From Rhipidocladum racemiflorum (taxonomy: Eukaryota; Streptophyta; Magnoliopsida; Poales; Poaceae): a DNA stretch of 64,000 bases. The notes under the pieces are model-generated. The model was not told the origin of the DNA, searched no databases, and saw nothing but the letters and a program-made list of their open reading frames with translations. The number at the start of each line of letters is the position of its first letter. Positions within the stretch are counted from its first letter, which is position 1. The translations under genes were made by a program, and so were the position numbers. Below, piece after piece: positions 11,355 to 22,750 of the stretch. The DNA lies in assembly GCA_036346355.1 (NCBI GenBank), contig CM070572.1, forward strand, positions 57,758,256 to 57,822,255, given 5' to 3'.

Positions 11355-11720
11355 TAAGTGTAATCCTTTGCGATAAACAGGCCCCAGCAGTTCCCACATA
11401 AAATTCAGAATAGCGGGCTGGGCCACCAAAGCGTATAGGGGGAAATGAAGGAACGAAATAATACTGTTGGTCGTCACAGTTTATGTCTATTCGACCATGC
11501 AAAATAGTACACGGGGAGACACAACTTCGGAACAGCTTCCAAGCCTAAGGAGTACTCGTTATCACCCGAAGAACAGTACTATTTTGGCTCGAAGGCTCAA
11601 GCTTAGGGTCAAACTTAAAAGAATTGTGATGGCTGATCATGCATTTAAAACGCTCCTTTTTTATTGACACTAGTTAAACGCTCCTTTTTTTTTTGTTGAC
11701 GGTAGTTAAACGCTCCTATT

Positions 11721-12658
11721 TAGGGATGAAAACGGTACGGAAACGGTCGGTAAATGACTGTTCCGTTTCCGTTTCCACATTTTTTACCGGTAACGGAAAC
11801 GAAATCGGAAACCCCGGAAACGGATACGAAAACGGATAGTGACGGAAACGAATGCGGAACGGAACGGATACGGAAACGAAAACGGAAAATTTCACAAGAA
11901 CATAGTAGATAATCACAATATACATGATCACAAAAACAATGTAGCACATTCCACCTCCAAGGTGGACACAAGAATAGTGTTATGCTCACTGTTATCATTA
12001 GAAAATTTTTCTCAAATTTGTTAGTTGAAGGCACGTTATTTGTCTCCCATATCAGACAATCATGTCCTCATCCATATAATTATCATAAATATCATTTTGC
12101 TCCACCAACTACAAAGGTTTAACACCCTAAAATTTGTATATTATTGTTTGATGTTCATTTATGATTTTCTAAAATTTATCTTGGATTTTCTGGAGTTTAT
12201 AAATACAATTTTGCTATTTATAGATTTATAAAATTAATTTATTTATAAAAAAATAATGCTGAAAATAATTTTTCTATGTTCAAAATGTTCCAAAGTATTT
12301 TTGAGATTTTTTTCGGAATTTTTTAACTATATTTAATATTTTATATAAAACTATTTGTATTTATGAATTTATTTTAATTTGAAAATAAATATAAACTCTC
12401 CTTTCTCATGTTTGGGCCAAGCCCATTTCTCTTTTCGGCCCGTTTCCGTTTTTAGTTTCTGGTTCAACTTATACGGAATTTCCGTTTCCGTTTCCGTTTC
12501 CGCCGGAATTGGCTCTCCCGTTTCCGTTTCCGTTTCCGACAAAAAATTTTATTTTCCGTTTCCGTACCGGTATTTTCCGTTTTCGTTTCCGAAAAAGGGC
12601 TTCCGTTTCCGTTTTTCTTCGGAACGGTCGGAAACTTTCCGTTCCGTTTTCACCCCTA
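11721..12658. mobile_element. Non-autonomous hAT (Ac/Ds-like) element
   Basis: 938 bases flanked by a perfect 8-bp target duplication CTCCTATT (11713-11720 and 12659-12666). Terminal inverted repeats are TAGGGATGAAAACGG and TAGGGGTGAAAACGG (inverted), closely resembling the Ac/Ds end. Both subterminal regions (11735-11890 and 12430-12650) are packed with CGGAAAC/GTTTCCG repeats in opposite orientations; such subterminal AAACGG motifs are where Ac transposase binds. The AT-rich middle encodes nothing recognisable, so movement would need a transposase from elsewhere. The insertion lies in the third copy of a short local repeat TAGTTAAACGCTCCT. Confidence 0.92.
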
Positions 12659-12666
12659 CTCCTATT

Positions 12667-14014
12667 GCATGCTCAAGAAAGGGGGCAATGCTTCTTTTCC
12701 TAACCAGTACTAGGTACATATGCGCAGCGGCACGCCGCACAAGGGCAACGGAGGCATATGCTTAATATGGCCTAGATAATAACTGAAGGGCTCAGGGCAA
12801 GTATATATCAACGAAATGCTTCTAAATTTTCTGAACAAATTGAGTTGTACTATTGGGCAATGCTCAATGGCTCAATATTGTAGCTGTAGTTCGTGCGCAA
12901 ATTTTAGACAATATAGCTCAACAGGAGAATTATCCATTGAGCTTTTCTTGATTAGATGAAATTATGAGCACTTTAGGCTGATTTCTAGTGCGACTTTTAG
13001 GCATTGAGGACCATGCATGCAAGTGTTGGACAATTTAAAGATGAACTAAGAATTCTTTACTAAATTGTTACATTTCTTACTATTCACATAATCTTTATCA
13101 GGAGTTTTGGGGGAGCCGAAAGAATTAGAGCAAGGTTTCTAATAGAATAGAGGATGGTCTTAAGCATAATCTATAAAATGAACTGGGAACGAGTGAACCT
13201 TGCCAAGTATGGTTTTTGAAGGCATCCAACAGTGCAGGAAGAAACATTGACAAATGAGTTATGAGGTCGCCCTAACAGTCGGATCGTAAGCTGCAAGGAA
13301 CAAAAAGGGGAACAAAATTAGCAGTGAGAGAGAAAACATAGGAGTGATATAATCAATGGTATTTTACACGTATCAAAATATTATTTGCCCTCATAAAGAT
13401 ATATCTTCGCATATGTTATAATTCATTGATGCACATTTTCAACACGTGTATTAAATGGTAAGGTTCCTTCGACCTTCTTTAGGACTACGGTTTCATATTC
13501 TAGTAGAAACAGAAACGATTTCAGATTCTTGGTAGAAATGTTTCAGATAGAATCAGAATCACTGTTTGGAAACCGTTTGGCTAGCTGTCTGGATTCTGGG
13601 AATCCGAATGGAACGGGGTTGAGAGTGATTCGGCCCCAAAGTGAAAAAAGAAGAAATAATCCGAGGAGAATCGTTCTGAGCTTTAACCCATTTGGCTGGG
13701 TTTCTCCCAGATTCTAGTAGAAACGGCCCGATTTCAAGTTGCCAAACGGGGCTTTAGAACTGGTGCGGGAGGTAAAACAATTAACCATGGACAATTCAAA
13801 ATCACAACTCTGCTACTCATAAATTTAGTCCTTATCAGTGAACGTGCAACATCGACAGCTACCGTAGAAATGACAGATAAATATGTGCACATTTAAACAA
13901 ATTTAATTATTAATGGCTGTATAAACATGTGGCATGTATAGTAAGTGACTATAGAAATCACAGTATCAATTGTCTATTGTAGGTTCTTCTGTTCTCATAT
14001 TTGGAATTTTACTA
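12667..14014. other. No gene recognised
   Basis: AT-rich, with only short open frames. A block at about 13490-13750 has TTCTAGTAGAAAC at both ends in the same orientation and an end resembling MITE termini (GCCAAACGGGGC), but no matching inverted end or target duplication was found. Confidence 0.4.
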
Positions 14015-15150
14015 TATAAAGCATAAGGGGTTCCTTTGGCATTGGGGAAGCCAATACTGGAGGTGTGATTAAGAACGCCTTGAGATCCTCGAAAGCCGGT
14101 TGTACCTCCGGGGTCCACTGGAAATTGTTCTGCTTCTTGAGGAGCTTGAAGAACAGCATTCCCGCGTCCCTAGTTGAGAGATGAACTTGCCGAGTGCCAC
14201 CATGTAGCCTGTGAGCTTCTGGACATCCTTCTGACCAGTCGGTGGCTTCATCTTCAAGATGACATCTTCTCCAGGTTTGGCTCAATGCCACGGTGGGACA
14301 CGATGAAGCCAAGTAGTTTTCCCGAAGGGACTCCAAAAACACACTTCTCGTGGTTAAGCTTCATCTTGTAAGTCCTTAGGCTTTCAAATATCTCAGCCAA
14401 GTCGGAGATGAGGTCTCCCCTTAGCCAAGATTTAACCATGACATCGTATGCCTCCATGTTGCGTCCGAGTTGAGTGTGAAAACACCACTGTATCATACGC
14501 TGATAGGTCGCGCCAGCGTTCTTCAACCCGAATGGCATTGTGACGTAGCAAAAACCCCGAATGGCGTGATGAATGAAATCTTGATGCAGTCTTCTTCCTT
14601 GAGACTCATATGGTGGTACCCTACGTAGGCATCTAAGAAACTCAGGAGCTTGCAGCCAGCGGTTGAGTCCACCACCTGGTCGATGCGAGGGAGCCCGAAT
14701 GGGTCTTTTGGGCATGCTTTGTTGAGATCGGTATAATCAACACACATGCGTCAACTTTTATTCTTTTTACGAACGAGGACTGGGTTCGCTAACCAGTCGG
14801 GATGATACACTTCTTTTATAAAGCCCGCGGCTAAAAGCTTGGTGATCTCCTCCTTGATTGTGTCACGTCGGTCTTGTGCGAACCGCCGGAGTCTTTGCTT
14901 GATGGGTTTTGCCTTTTCGTTGATGTTGAGGGAGTGCTCGATCACCTCCCTTGGGACACCAAGCATGTTAGATGGTTTCCACGCGAAGATGTCTTGGCTC
15001 GCCCGGAGGGAGGTGATGAGCACGTCTTCCTATTTCTGGTTGAGCCATGTCCCAATCAGAGCCGTCTTGGCTGGATCAGACGGGTCGAGTGCTATCTTCT
15101 TAACCTCTTCGTCAAGTTTGATTCCTGACTTGTTCTGCTTTTTGGCAGGG
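14015..15150 (-). pseudogene. RT with truncated RNase H start, damaged active site
   Basis: Reverse transcriptase read in three overlapping frames: FAWKPSNMLGVPREVIEH (14751-15023), MCVDYTDLNKACPKDPFGLP (from 14747), then YVTMPFGLKNAGATYQRM. The palm motif, normally Tyr-x-Asp-Asp, reads EAYDVMVKS at about 14431-14455, so a residue pair including one catalytic Asp is missing. The RNase H connection is seen at 14030-14150 (FQWTPEVQPAFEDLKAFL). A frameshift separates most blocks. It cannot encode a working enzyme. Confidence 0.8.
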
Positions 15151-15161
15151 ATATCTTTGTC

Positions 15162-16070
15162 CTATAGGACTGAAGCCGCCAGCCGAAGCTTTTCCATGTC
15201 GGGCGATGCCCGTGATGTATCAGCCAGTTCATAGCTTTCCCTGTCGCTTAGGAAAGACTGCCTGACGTCAACACGGACCGTGATAACACCCTTTGGGCCT
15301 GGCATCTTCAGTGTCGAGTAGGTGTAGTGTGGTACCGCCATGAACTTAGCCAAGCCCCGTCTTCCCAAGATGGCGTGATACGCCGTCTCGAAATCGGCTA
15401 CCTCAAAATTCATGTACTCGGTCCGGTAGTTTTCCTTTGTGCTGAATGTGACAGGCAAGGTGATTTGTCCAAGTGGTACAGAGGAAGTTCCGGGGATTAC
15501 CCCATGGAAAAGTGATGAGCTTTGCTTCAACTTAGAGTGAGGAATCTTCATATCGTCGAGGGTGTTTGCGAACAAGATGTTGAGTCCACTTCCCCCATCG
15601 ATCAGCACCTTTTCAAGCTTCACGCTGTGGATAACCGGGTCCAGCACCAGAGGGTACCTGCCGGGGTATGGTATGTGATCAGGATGATCCGAGCGATCGG
15701 ACCATCTCAGGTATTGGGGGGTCGCAGGCGTGATTGCATTGATGTTCCGAGCGGTGAGCTTTTGCTTCCGCTTGGGCTCATATGCGCTTGAGCCCCCAAA
15801 TATGAAATTGAGCTCGTGCTCAATCTCCTGGTAGTTGTCCTCTTTGGGAGAATCTTTCTTCTTGCCGGCCTCCCCTTTGTCCTTGGGTTCCGACGGCTTG
15901 TTGTTTTCCTGAGCGAATCTCTTTAAGGTGAAGCAGTCTTTTGCGGCATGTTTTCCCTTTGGATGGAAAGGGCACTGCACATTCATTACTTCTTCGTAAT
16001 CTTTGGTCTGTGGCGCCTTTGCCCGGCCACGATCGGCTGTTGCAACCAATTCCTCGCCCTTTCGCTTCAT
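15162..16070 (-). pseudogene. Gag C-terminus and aspartic protease
   Basis: An open frame of 302 codons. The N-terminal part holds a Cys/His cluster (CPFHPKGKHAAKDCFTLK), the nucleocapsid-like element; a Lys/Glu-rich linker follows; then the retropepsin active site VLIDGGSGLNILF and a later AILGRRGLAKF. It matures Gag and Pol in the particle. The DGG active-site form matches the element at the left of the window. The frame upstream (gag) is separated by a shift near 16080-16170. Confidence 0.75.
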
Positions 16071-16170
16071 GTCCTTCTGTTTTGAGGACTCGGGGTGGTC
16101 CTTTTTGTCCTTCTACTGCGGACAATCCTCTCGGCGTTCTGCTAAGGCATCTGAGGCTCTAGCATATCGG

Positions 16171-17721
16171 TCAGCTAGGACGAACATTTCCCTTACCATA
16201 GTCAGGGGTTTCTGGGACATCTTCTTGATGAGATATGGGTTGCTGACTCTCTTCTGGAATGTCGCAATGACAACCGAATCCGAGATGTCCTGAACTGTGT
16301 TCTTTTTCTACATGAAGCATCGAATGAAGTCTCGTAGGGATTCGTTCTTCTTCTGATGAAGTTGATACATATCCCACAGAGTTCCAGGTTTCTCGAAAGT
16401 GCCCAAAAAATTTGTAATGAATTGTTCACAGAGGTCTCCCCAGGAATCTATGGAATTCCTTAGCAGCCTTGTAAGCCATGCTTGAGTCGACGGGGCGAGC
16501 ATGACTGGCAGGTAATTTGCCTTGACTGCTAGGGCGTAGACCTATAGCTAGGCTTCTGGATCTCTTTCTCCGTCAAACTTGACGGTGCCCTTGGGGTTGA
16601 AACCGTCGGGCCATACCACTCAACGGAGTCGAGCGGTGAAAGCTCTAACTCCATCAATGTGCTCCTCTTCACGGCGGGGAGAGTGACGTTGCGGCGGAGA
16701 TTCCACTCGGTGATCATTATCATCGCGATGATCTGGATGGTAGTGGTTCCTGCATCCACCGAGGCTCGCGTTTTGATGCTCGCGGTCGCTGTGACTACTT
16801 TCGCGACGTCGGTTGTCCCGATGGTGGTCAATTCCATAGCGGTCGTGGTCATCCTCGCGCCGGCGTTGTTCATCGTCTTCCCGCTCTCGCCTCCCGATGT
16901 TGAGATCCTGGCAGAGGTCGCAGCGGATGGTTGAGCGCAAATCCCACCATATGGGAGCTTACGTCGACTACTTCCCGCCCGACTACTGTTGGTCCGGCTG
17001 CTTGCCGTGTGTGTCTCCGCATGCATGCGGGGTGGCTTTTGTCGCCGCCTGATCTCGCTGGTTATGCTGTATTGCCACCGCCGTCACCATGGTTTTGACT
17101 TGTGCCATGATCGGGGCAGCCAGGCTATCGGGGCTCAAGGATTGAGCCCAAGGTGTCGAGGAATGTTTTGGAGGCAACAATTTTTTGCTGCGGCGTGCGG
17201 AAAACTAACAGGTTTCCTATCTTTTCGTGCAAAATATCCTCATTGGCGTTGCGGGCTTGGTTTTGGAGTGACCGAGTACACGCTTCATGGGTGTCATGGT
17301 GAAGACGTTCTGACTCCGCTGCTTCTTTGGTCTCCCGTCGGTATTGTGATTCGGAGCGCCCGTCCCCGATCATGCACATCGTACGGTAGTTAATCTCCAT
17401 GCCGGGGGAGTACGAAAGAGACTCATCCCTGGCTGAGTGCTCACCGTGTCCAAGTCGGGAAGAGGGCCTCTGGTGCACCATCTGTGGTTGAATGACCATG
17501 GCCTCTTCTGACCCGATTGTGAGCCTAGCAGGAATGCCGTCGAAGTTCCTCCCAGACCGGATTTGATCCGAGTCTAAAAGGGTGAGCATGCCAAACTTGT
17601 CGACGGTGAAGTGGAGACTCCCAAAGTGGAATACCTGGCCAGAAGTGAAGGTGCCACTATTTCGTTGATGGAAGCCATCGAACTTGTTGAGATTGATCTT
17701 CGCGCTTCCCCTACCTGGCAC
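16171..17721 (-). pseudogene. Gag precursor, frameshifted
   Basis: Starts close to the LTR, at the first ATG (17721). The first open frame (to 17125) has no conserved domain that I recognise; a charged Arg/His/Asp-rich segment covers 16620-17026; the capsid core is read at 16308-16502 (WLTRLLRNSIDSWGDLCEQF). At least three frames are needed, so the gene is broken. The role is formation of the particle around the element RNA. Confidence 0.65.
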
Positions 17722-17727
17722 GCCAAC
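17708..17727 (-). other. Primer-binding-like site
   Basis: On the minus strand GTTGGCGTGCCAGGTAGGGG follows directly after the LTR end ACA. A TTGGCGCGCCAGGTAGGGG-type sequence is the usual site in plant gypsy elements; here one base differs. Confidence 0.6.
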
Positions 17728-18178
17728 TGTCGACGCTTGTTATCGGCAATAATTTATACAAGGCTATGTGTTGGATCTGAACTTGATGGTAACACAAGAC
17801 AAGGAATTAGACAGGTTCGGGCCCTCAACAGTGGAGGTAATACCCTAGTCTTGTGTCCTGGGATTATGAAAAGTATGTCTCTCACGTATCATGTGTTGTT
17901 TGCTCTATTGTGTTCGCTTGTCTTTGCCTGGTACCCCTCGCCCCCTTTATATAGGTAAGGGGCAGAGGGATCCGAGTCAGTTACAATGTAGATTCTATCT
18001 CCAAAATACAATCGTATCCTTCCTAACAATAATTATTTACCGTCTTTTATCCTTTCTTGTAGGGCATGATGGTGAGAGTCCAAATAACACCTGATTCTCT
18101 ACAGCCGTCCTGGGACGCCCCCTCTTGGTGGGCTCTTGCGGCCTGTCATGTAGATACCCGGGGGCCATATACTCCACA
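17728..18178 (-). repeat. 5' LTR of the truncated gypsy element
   Basis: 451 bases, TGTGGAGTAT to GCGTCGACA read on the minus strand, with TG and CA ends. A minus-strand TATA box (CTATATAAAGGGGGC) lies at about 17940-17955, upstream of a leader that reads into gag. Confidence 0.75.
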
Positions 18179-19104
18179 TCGACCCTAGCTTGGGCGCCCT
18201 TCCCTTGGCCACCCCTCCATATATGGCTGCAACCTCCATACTTTGTTCCTTAGGTTTTGTTGTGTTTTGGTAGACCCCTTATGCGTCCCTCGTCGTGCTT
18301 GCGCGTGTCGACTAGACCATCCGAGACGAGAAACAGAACCTCACCATTGTGTTTGTGAATTTTATTGGTATCAAAATTTCAGATTGCTTCCTTACTTTGT
18401 TCTTGCAAGTTTCTCGATTGCTATCAGGGATAAGGATCCATCGCGTCTAAGCGTGGTTGATCGACTTGCGTTGGTGACGTTGTGATTGCCGGTTTCCTTT
18501 CCTCGCTGGTTGCAATCCAAGATCACGGGTTCATCAACACCCCAAATCGACGTATTGTTCTCATCAGAAGATCGTGCACCCCCGTGTGCGCATCACTGAA
18601 GATTATGAGTTGTGCTCTTTTTCCCTTAGTGAGTTTTTCTAAAGTTTCTCACATAAAAGTTTTTAATGATGCAACTAGTGCAACACGGAGTATGAGTGTA
18701 ATGTACTCTTGTTTTCATTTTTTTCCATTGGATTTTGGAAGGAGTTTTTAATGAGACATGTGCATTACGCGGTATTCGTCCAAGGGGAGTGTTATGATAT
18801 GGATAGAATCCTTGTTCCAGTATGAAAGGACTCTATTTATTGGCCAGCGAATCAGAATTAATCTTCATGGGTTTTTCTACTATATATTGGGCATTATTTT
18901 GTACAAAAAAATCTATCCAATAAAGAGAGCTTTCCCCTTACATTATGTGTGTTTCTACCTATACTTTTACTTTTATTCGCATGTTTCAATGAATATGCTG
19001 TTGATTGAGAGGGAGGACGATTGTGTTTTACAACAAATAGAATCCCAGGCTTCCTAACTTGTATCACATCATTGTTCCCAACTAAAATCCATCCAAACCG
19101 TGCA
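18179..19104 (+). mobile_element. Degraded Ty1/copia non-coding remnant
   Basis: Contains TGGTATCA (18366-18373), the core of the copia methionine-tRNA primer site, and further right a stretch typical of copia 3' regions (GAAGATTATGAGTTGTGCTC, then TTTTTAATGA). This is followed by a purine tract AAGGGGAG (18782-18789) and an LTR-like start TGTTATGATA (18790). No gag or pol lies between, so this is either an internal deletion or a non-autonomous derivative. The right LTR end is not clear. Confidence 0.5.
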
Positions 19105-19301
19105 TAGGGGTGGGCATTTTTTGACCGAAACCGAAAAACCGAACCCAACTGAACCGAATTAACCAAAAAATTTGGTTTTTTTGGTTGTCGGTTTTCTATT
19201 CGGTTTTAATTTTGACATAATTTGGTTTACAATTTTTGGTTTGGTTTTTGTATTATGAAAACTTAAATAACTGGTAAAACCGAATAACAAGTACCCGTTT
19301 C
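19105..19301 (+). mobile_element. hAT-like terminus, interrupted by the Sirevirus
   Basis: Begins TAGGGGTGGGCATTTTTTG and continues with repeated ACCGAA/TTCGGTT motifs, the style of a non-autonomous hAT end. The Sirevirus inserted at 19297-19301/47761-47765 (GTTTC) lies inside or next to it. A matching opposite end was not found. Confidence 0.5.
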
Positions 19302-22300
19302 TGAACGGACCGGAGATGTCGCCTAGAGGGGGGTGAATAGGCGAATTAAAAAATTACAGCAGAATACAATCTACCCGAGCAGGTCAACCCGGACACTTCG
19401 GATGTTTTGTCTGGATACTCCGAATGGTCCGGATTATCCGAGCAATATATACGGATACTCCGGGTGAACCAGCTCGAACCAAGAAACTAAATCTACTCGG
19501 TTTAACGACAGGTTACTTGAAAGAAATGCTTCTAAATGAAGTCAAGTACCTTAAGCAAGAATAGATTTGGAGCCAACACAAATACACAAGTAGATCGGGG
19601 CTCCACAAGCTCAAAGCAACACAAAGTAAGCTAAAGTAAATAGAAGGAGTGAAGACCACGATTTTTATCGAAGTTTGGATTCTTGAAGGGAATCCTACGT
19701 CTTCGTTGAGGTGGCTCGGTCACACTTGAGCTGGGGTCTTTTTCAACCCGCTTTCCTCCCGGTGTTGCACAAATGCACTCGCCAGCTTCACTTCTTGTCT
19801 CTTCCCTTTCAGAGGCGAGACTTGCCTTCACAAACCACCGGGGCACACCACAATCCTTGGTTGCTCTCGGTAACTCCTAGCCGTCTAGGAAACCTTCTGA
19901 AAGTGCATCTAGGCCCCCTAATATTGTTTTGGTTGATTAATGACAAACGATTAAAGAATCTAACATGTTCAACTAGTTTATGAACAGGTGAACGTTTTAA
20001 ATAGAGATCATCTACGATCATCGGGCATCCTTAAACGTCATTGAGTAAGAAAAACGGCAACTGTGCATGTAATTATAATTTGTTGAGTCATAGGTTTGCC
20101 GTACTATCAAGAGGGGTGCGTTGAAATTGGTCTAGAGATGGTCTATATGCTCATATGAATGGTTTTTAGTCTCTTGAGAGTGGTCAAGTCATCTCCCGTG
20201 CATTGGAATTTTGTGGTTGTTAATTTCTAGTCGGAAGTTCCGATGTTAGGTCGGAAGTTCCGAAGCTCAGACATTCCGATGTGTGGTTGTGCTTCAGTCC
20301 GTAGTGCGTTGTGAGGGTCGAACATTTCGATATTTTATATCGAATGTTCCGATGCTTGTTGGATCTCGGTTAGGGTACTCTCTGTTTTGTTCGGAAGTTC
20401 CGATTCTGTGTATCGGAAGTTCCAATGCAAGTTGTCCTCAAAAGAGTACTCTCTGTTGAGTTCGGACTGTCCAAAGTTTAGCTTCGGAAGTTCCGAAGTA
20501 GCTGTTTTCCGAATTGGGAACTCTCTGTTTGGTTCGGATGTTCCAATATTTATATCGGACATTCTGATTTGGACTTAGGAAGTTCTGTGGAGTTCTCTTT
20601 CTGGGTGTCATCGGATGTTCCGAAGTTGTTGTTGGACATTCCGATGCACGTAGTTTTCGACCGTTGGAAGCTTTCCAAGTTCTAGTTGTTTGCACTCATC
20701 GGATATTCCAATGTTGGGATCGGATATTCCGATGTTGGGATCGGATATTCCGATGTGTGGCTGAGTGCGGGTATAACGGCTAGTTTTGAACCAAAACTAT
20801 AAATACCCCTCACCTCTCCCTTTTGTGGGTTACACACTTCACTTGGCTGAATACTTGAGCACCTTGAGCACATCCTAGAGCATTCTTGAGTCCTCCTCTT
20901 GATCTTAGTGATCATCTAATGAGTGAGGAAACCTTAAGTGTGGTTGAGAACAAATAGTCAAGCGTTCATTCATCTTGAGCATTAGACAACCTCTTCAAGA
21001 TCAAGAATCCAGCGCATTCATTACTCTTGAAGGTTGAAGGACTCCTAGACGGCTAGGCGTCGCTCACGAGCTCCCGACGATTTTGGGAAGCCGTGAGAAG
21101 TTTGTGAATGCCGGCTCCGCCTCCGAAAGGAAAGGAACCAATAGTGAAACCAAACCTCAAGTGCGACCGAGGTTTGGGAGGAAAGGGTTGGAAAAGACCC
21201 GGCTCTTTGGAGCTTCCTCAACAGAGACGTAGGATTTCCTCAAGAATCCGAACTCCGGGAACAAATTATTGTTTCTCTACCCGATTTATTGTTTTCATTG
21301 CGTCTAAGATTGTTCCTGAAGCTTATTTCTTTTAGTAGACTCTTCTCTTAGTTGAAGTCTATCGGACATTCCGAACAAATACCGGGAGTTCCGATCTTGT
21401 CGGAAGTTCTGATATTATACCGGAAGTTCCGATACTCTTTCCGCTGCAACGAATTTAGTTTTAATTTTAAATTGCCTATTCACCCCTCCCCTCTAGGCAA
21501 CTTTCTCATCTTTTCACCTTCAACCTCCAAGATTAACAACACCACGAGATATCGCTTGGAGAATGAACTAGTGCTCAAGAGTTAGAATGAATGCACCTTG
21601 CACTTTAAACTACTTCCTCTCCTCACCAAGAATTGAATTAACAACCAAATCAATGGGGAGGAAGTTGAAGCTCTATTGAATGCTTTGAATGTGTGAGAGA
21701 GGGCTAGAATGCTGCAATGAATGACCTTAATGAATGATCTAGCCGTTGGGAGAGGGGGGAGGCTTTAAATAGTCTTTTGGAAAACTAGCCGTTGCCCTCA
21801 TTTTCGAAAAAGTCCGGACTCTCCGGACATTTAACCCGGATACTCCGGATTGGCTAAAACACGATTTTTGGCCAAGTGGGGCAACCCGGACACTCCGGAT
21901 CATTTATCCGGATACTCCGGACTAAGTCCTTATACTCCGGACAAAATGTCCGGACACTCCGGGTTGAGCAGCTTGGTTAGAAAAACAGTTTTTGGGAAAA
22001 TGCAAGTGTTTGGGTGCTAGTTTAAATGCAATATATGACTTTGAGCACATGAACATCCTAACAACGATATCCCGTCGTATCCCCTTGATAGTACGGCTAT
22101 CCTTAAGACTCAAATAAAAAGGAAAACTACACTTCTTGTCTAGATGCCGTCTTTTTAAATTTAAATACTTGTAGGGGCGTCCAATCTCATTTCGAACGCG
22201 ATATGTTCTCGATATCTGCATCAATTCTAGTCAAAACATAGATCTCTTTAATTGTGTCATCATTAATCACCAAAATTATTTTAGGGGCCTAGATGCACTT

Positions 22301-22303
22301 TCA
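19302..22303 (-). repeat. 3' LTR of the Sirevirus, split by a solo LTR
   Basis: Two parts, 19302-19897 and 21522-22303, together about 1.38 kb. It holds many copies of the palindrome CCGGA-N3-TCCGG (for example around 21830-21960). Its matching copy is 34020-34592 plus 46976-47760. Confidence 0.9.
19898..21516 (+). repeat. Solo LTR of a related Sirevirus-like family
   Basis: 1619 bases from TGAAAGTGCATCTAGGCCCC to TCATCTTTTCA, flanked by CCTTC at 19893-19897 and 21517-21521. Its first 20 bases match the start of the host Sirevirus LTR, but it sits in the opposite orientation, and no internal region is present: a solo LTR left by recombination. About 20 copies of the palindrome TCGGA-N3-TCCGA (variants TCGGAAGTTCCGA, TCGGACATTCCGA, TCGGATATTCCGA) cover 20230-20760 and 21360-21450. 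Three 21-base tandem units containing GATATTCC lie at 20699-20755. A TATA-like CTATAAATACC is at about 20799. Confidence 0.9.
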
Positions 22304-22318
22304 ATCTCCCCTTTTTGG
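22304..22318 (-). other. Polypurine tract of the Sirevirus
   Basis: CCAAAAAGGGGAGAT on the minus strand, directly before the 3' LTR start TGAAAGTG. Confidence 0.8.
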
Positions 22319-22750
22319 TGAATTGATGACAACACAATTAAAGGCAAATAAGATATTATAAGAAATTGGCTTAGCATATTGAATATCAATTGTATAGTGG
22401 AGCTCCGCCTAAATGTGTGCATTAGAGTGTATTGAGTGGAATCAAATGCACATATTTCGCAAGAAATTTGCAAGGGCTCCCCCTATATCTTTGCATTCGA
22501 GGAATAGATAGCAAGAATAATCAAGACATTAACCAAGCATAATGACATCACATGGATAACAAGGTTCATAACACAATAATAACATCAACCACAAGTAATA
22601 ACAAGTAACAAGTCCACAACAAGCACAAAAGACAAGACAAACATAATGACAGCCACGAACAACAACTAAACACGAACAATGACTAAGACAAGCTAAAGAA
22701 TCACTCCCCCTTTGGCATTAAGACACTAAAAAGGAGGAGGAAACAGGAGA

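Larger units (their letters stand above)
14015..18178 (-). mobile_element. Truncated Ty3/gypsy element
   Basis: Minus-strand element with its 5' LTR at 17728-18178, a primer-binding-like site, gag, protease and RT. It breaks off just after the start of RNase H (about 14015): the reading frame matches ...EPLMLYI and then loses similarity. Integrase and the 3' LTR are missing. The order and the protease and RT motifs are Ty3/gypsy, probably the Tat/Athila branch. No left target duplication exists because of the truncation. Confidence 0.85.

Noticed and set aside
12379..12765. Open frames full of FRFRF / SVSVSV repeats on both strands of the Ds-like element
   Set aside because: They come from the repeated TTTCCG/CGGAAA subterminal motif, not from a gene.
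13490..13750. A second MITE with TTCTAGTAGAAAC at both ends
   Set aside because: The repeats are direct, not inverted, and no target duplication was found.
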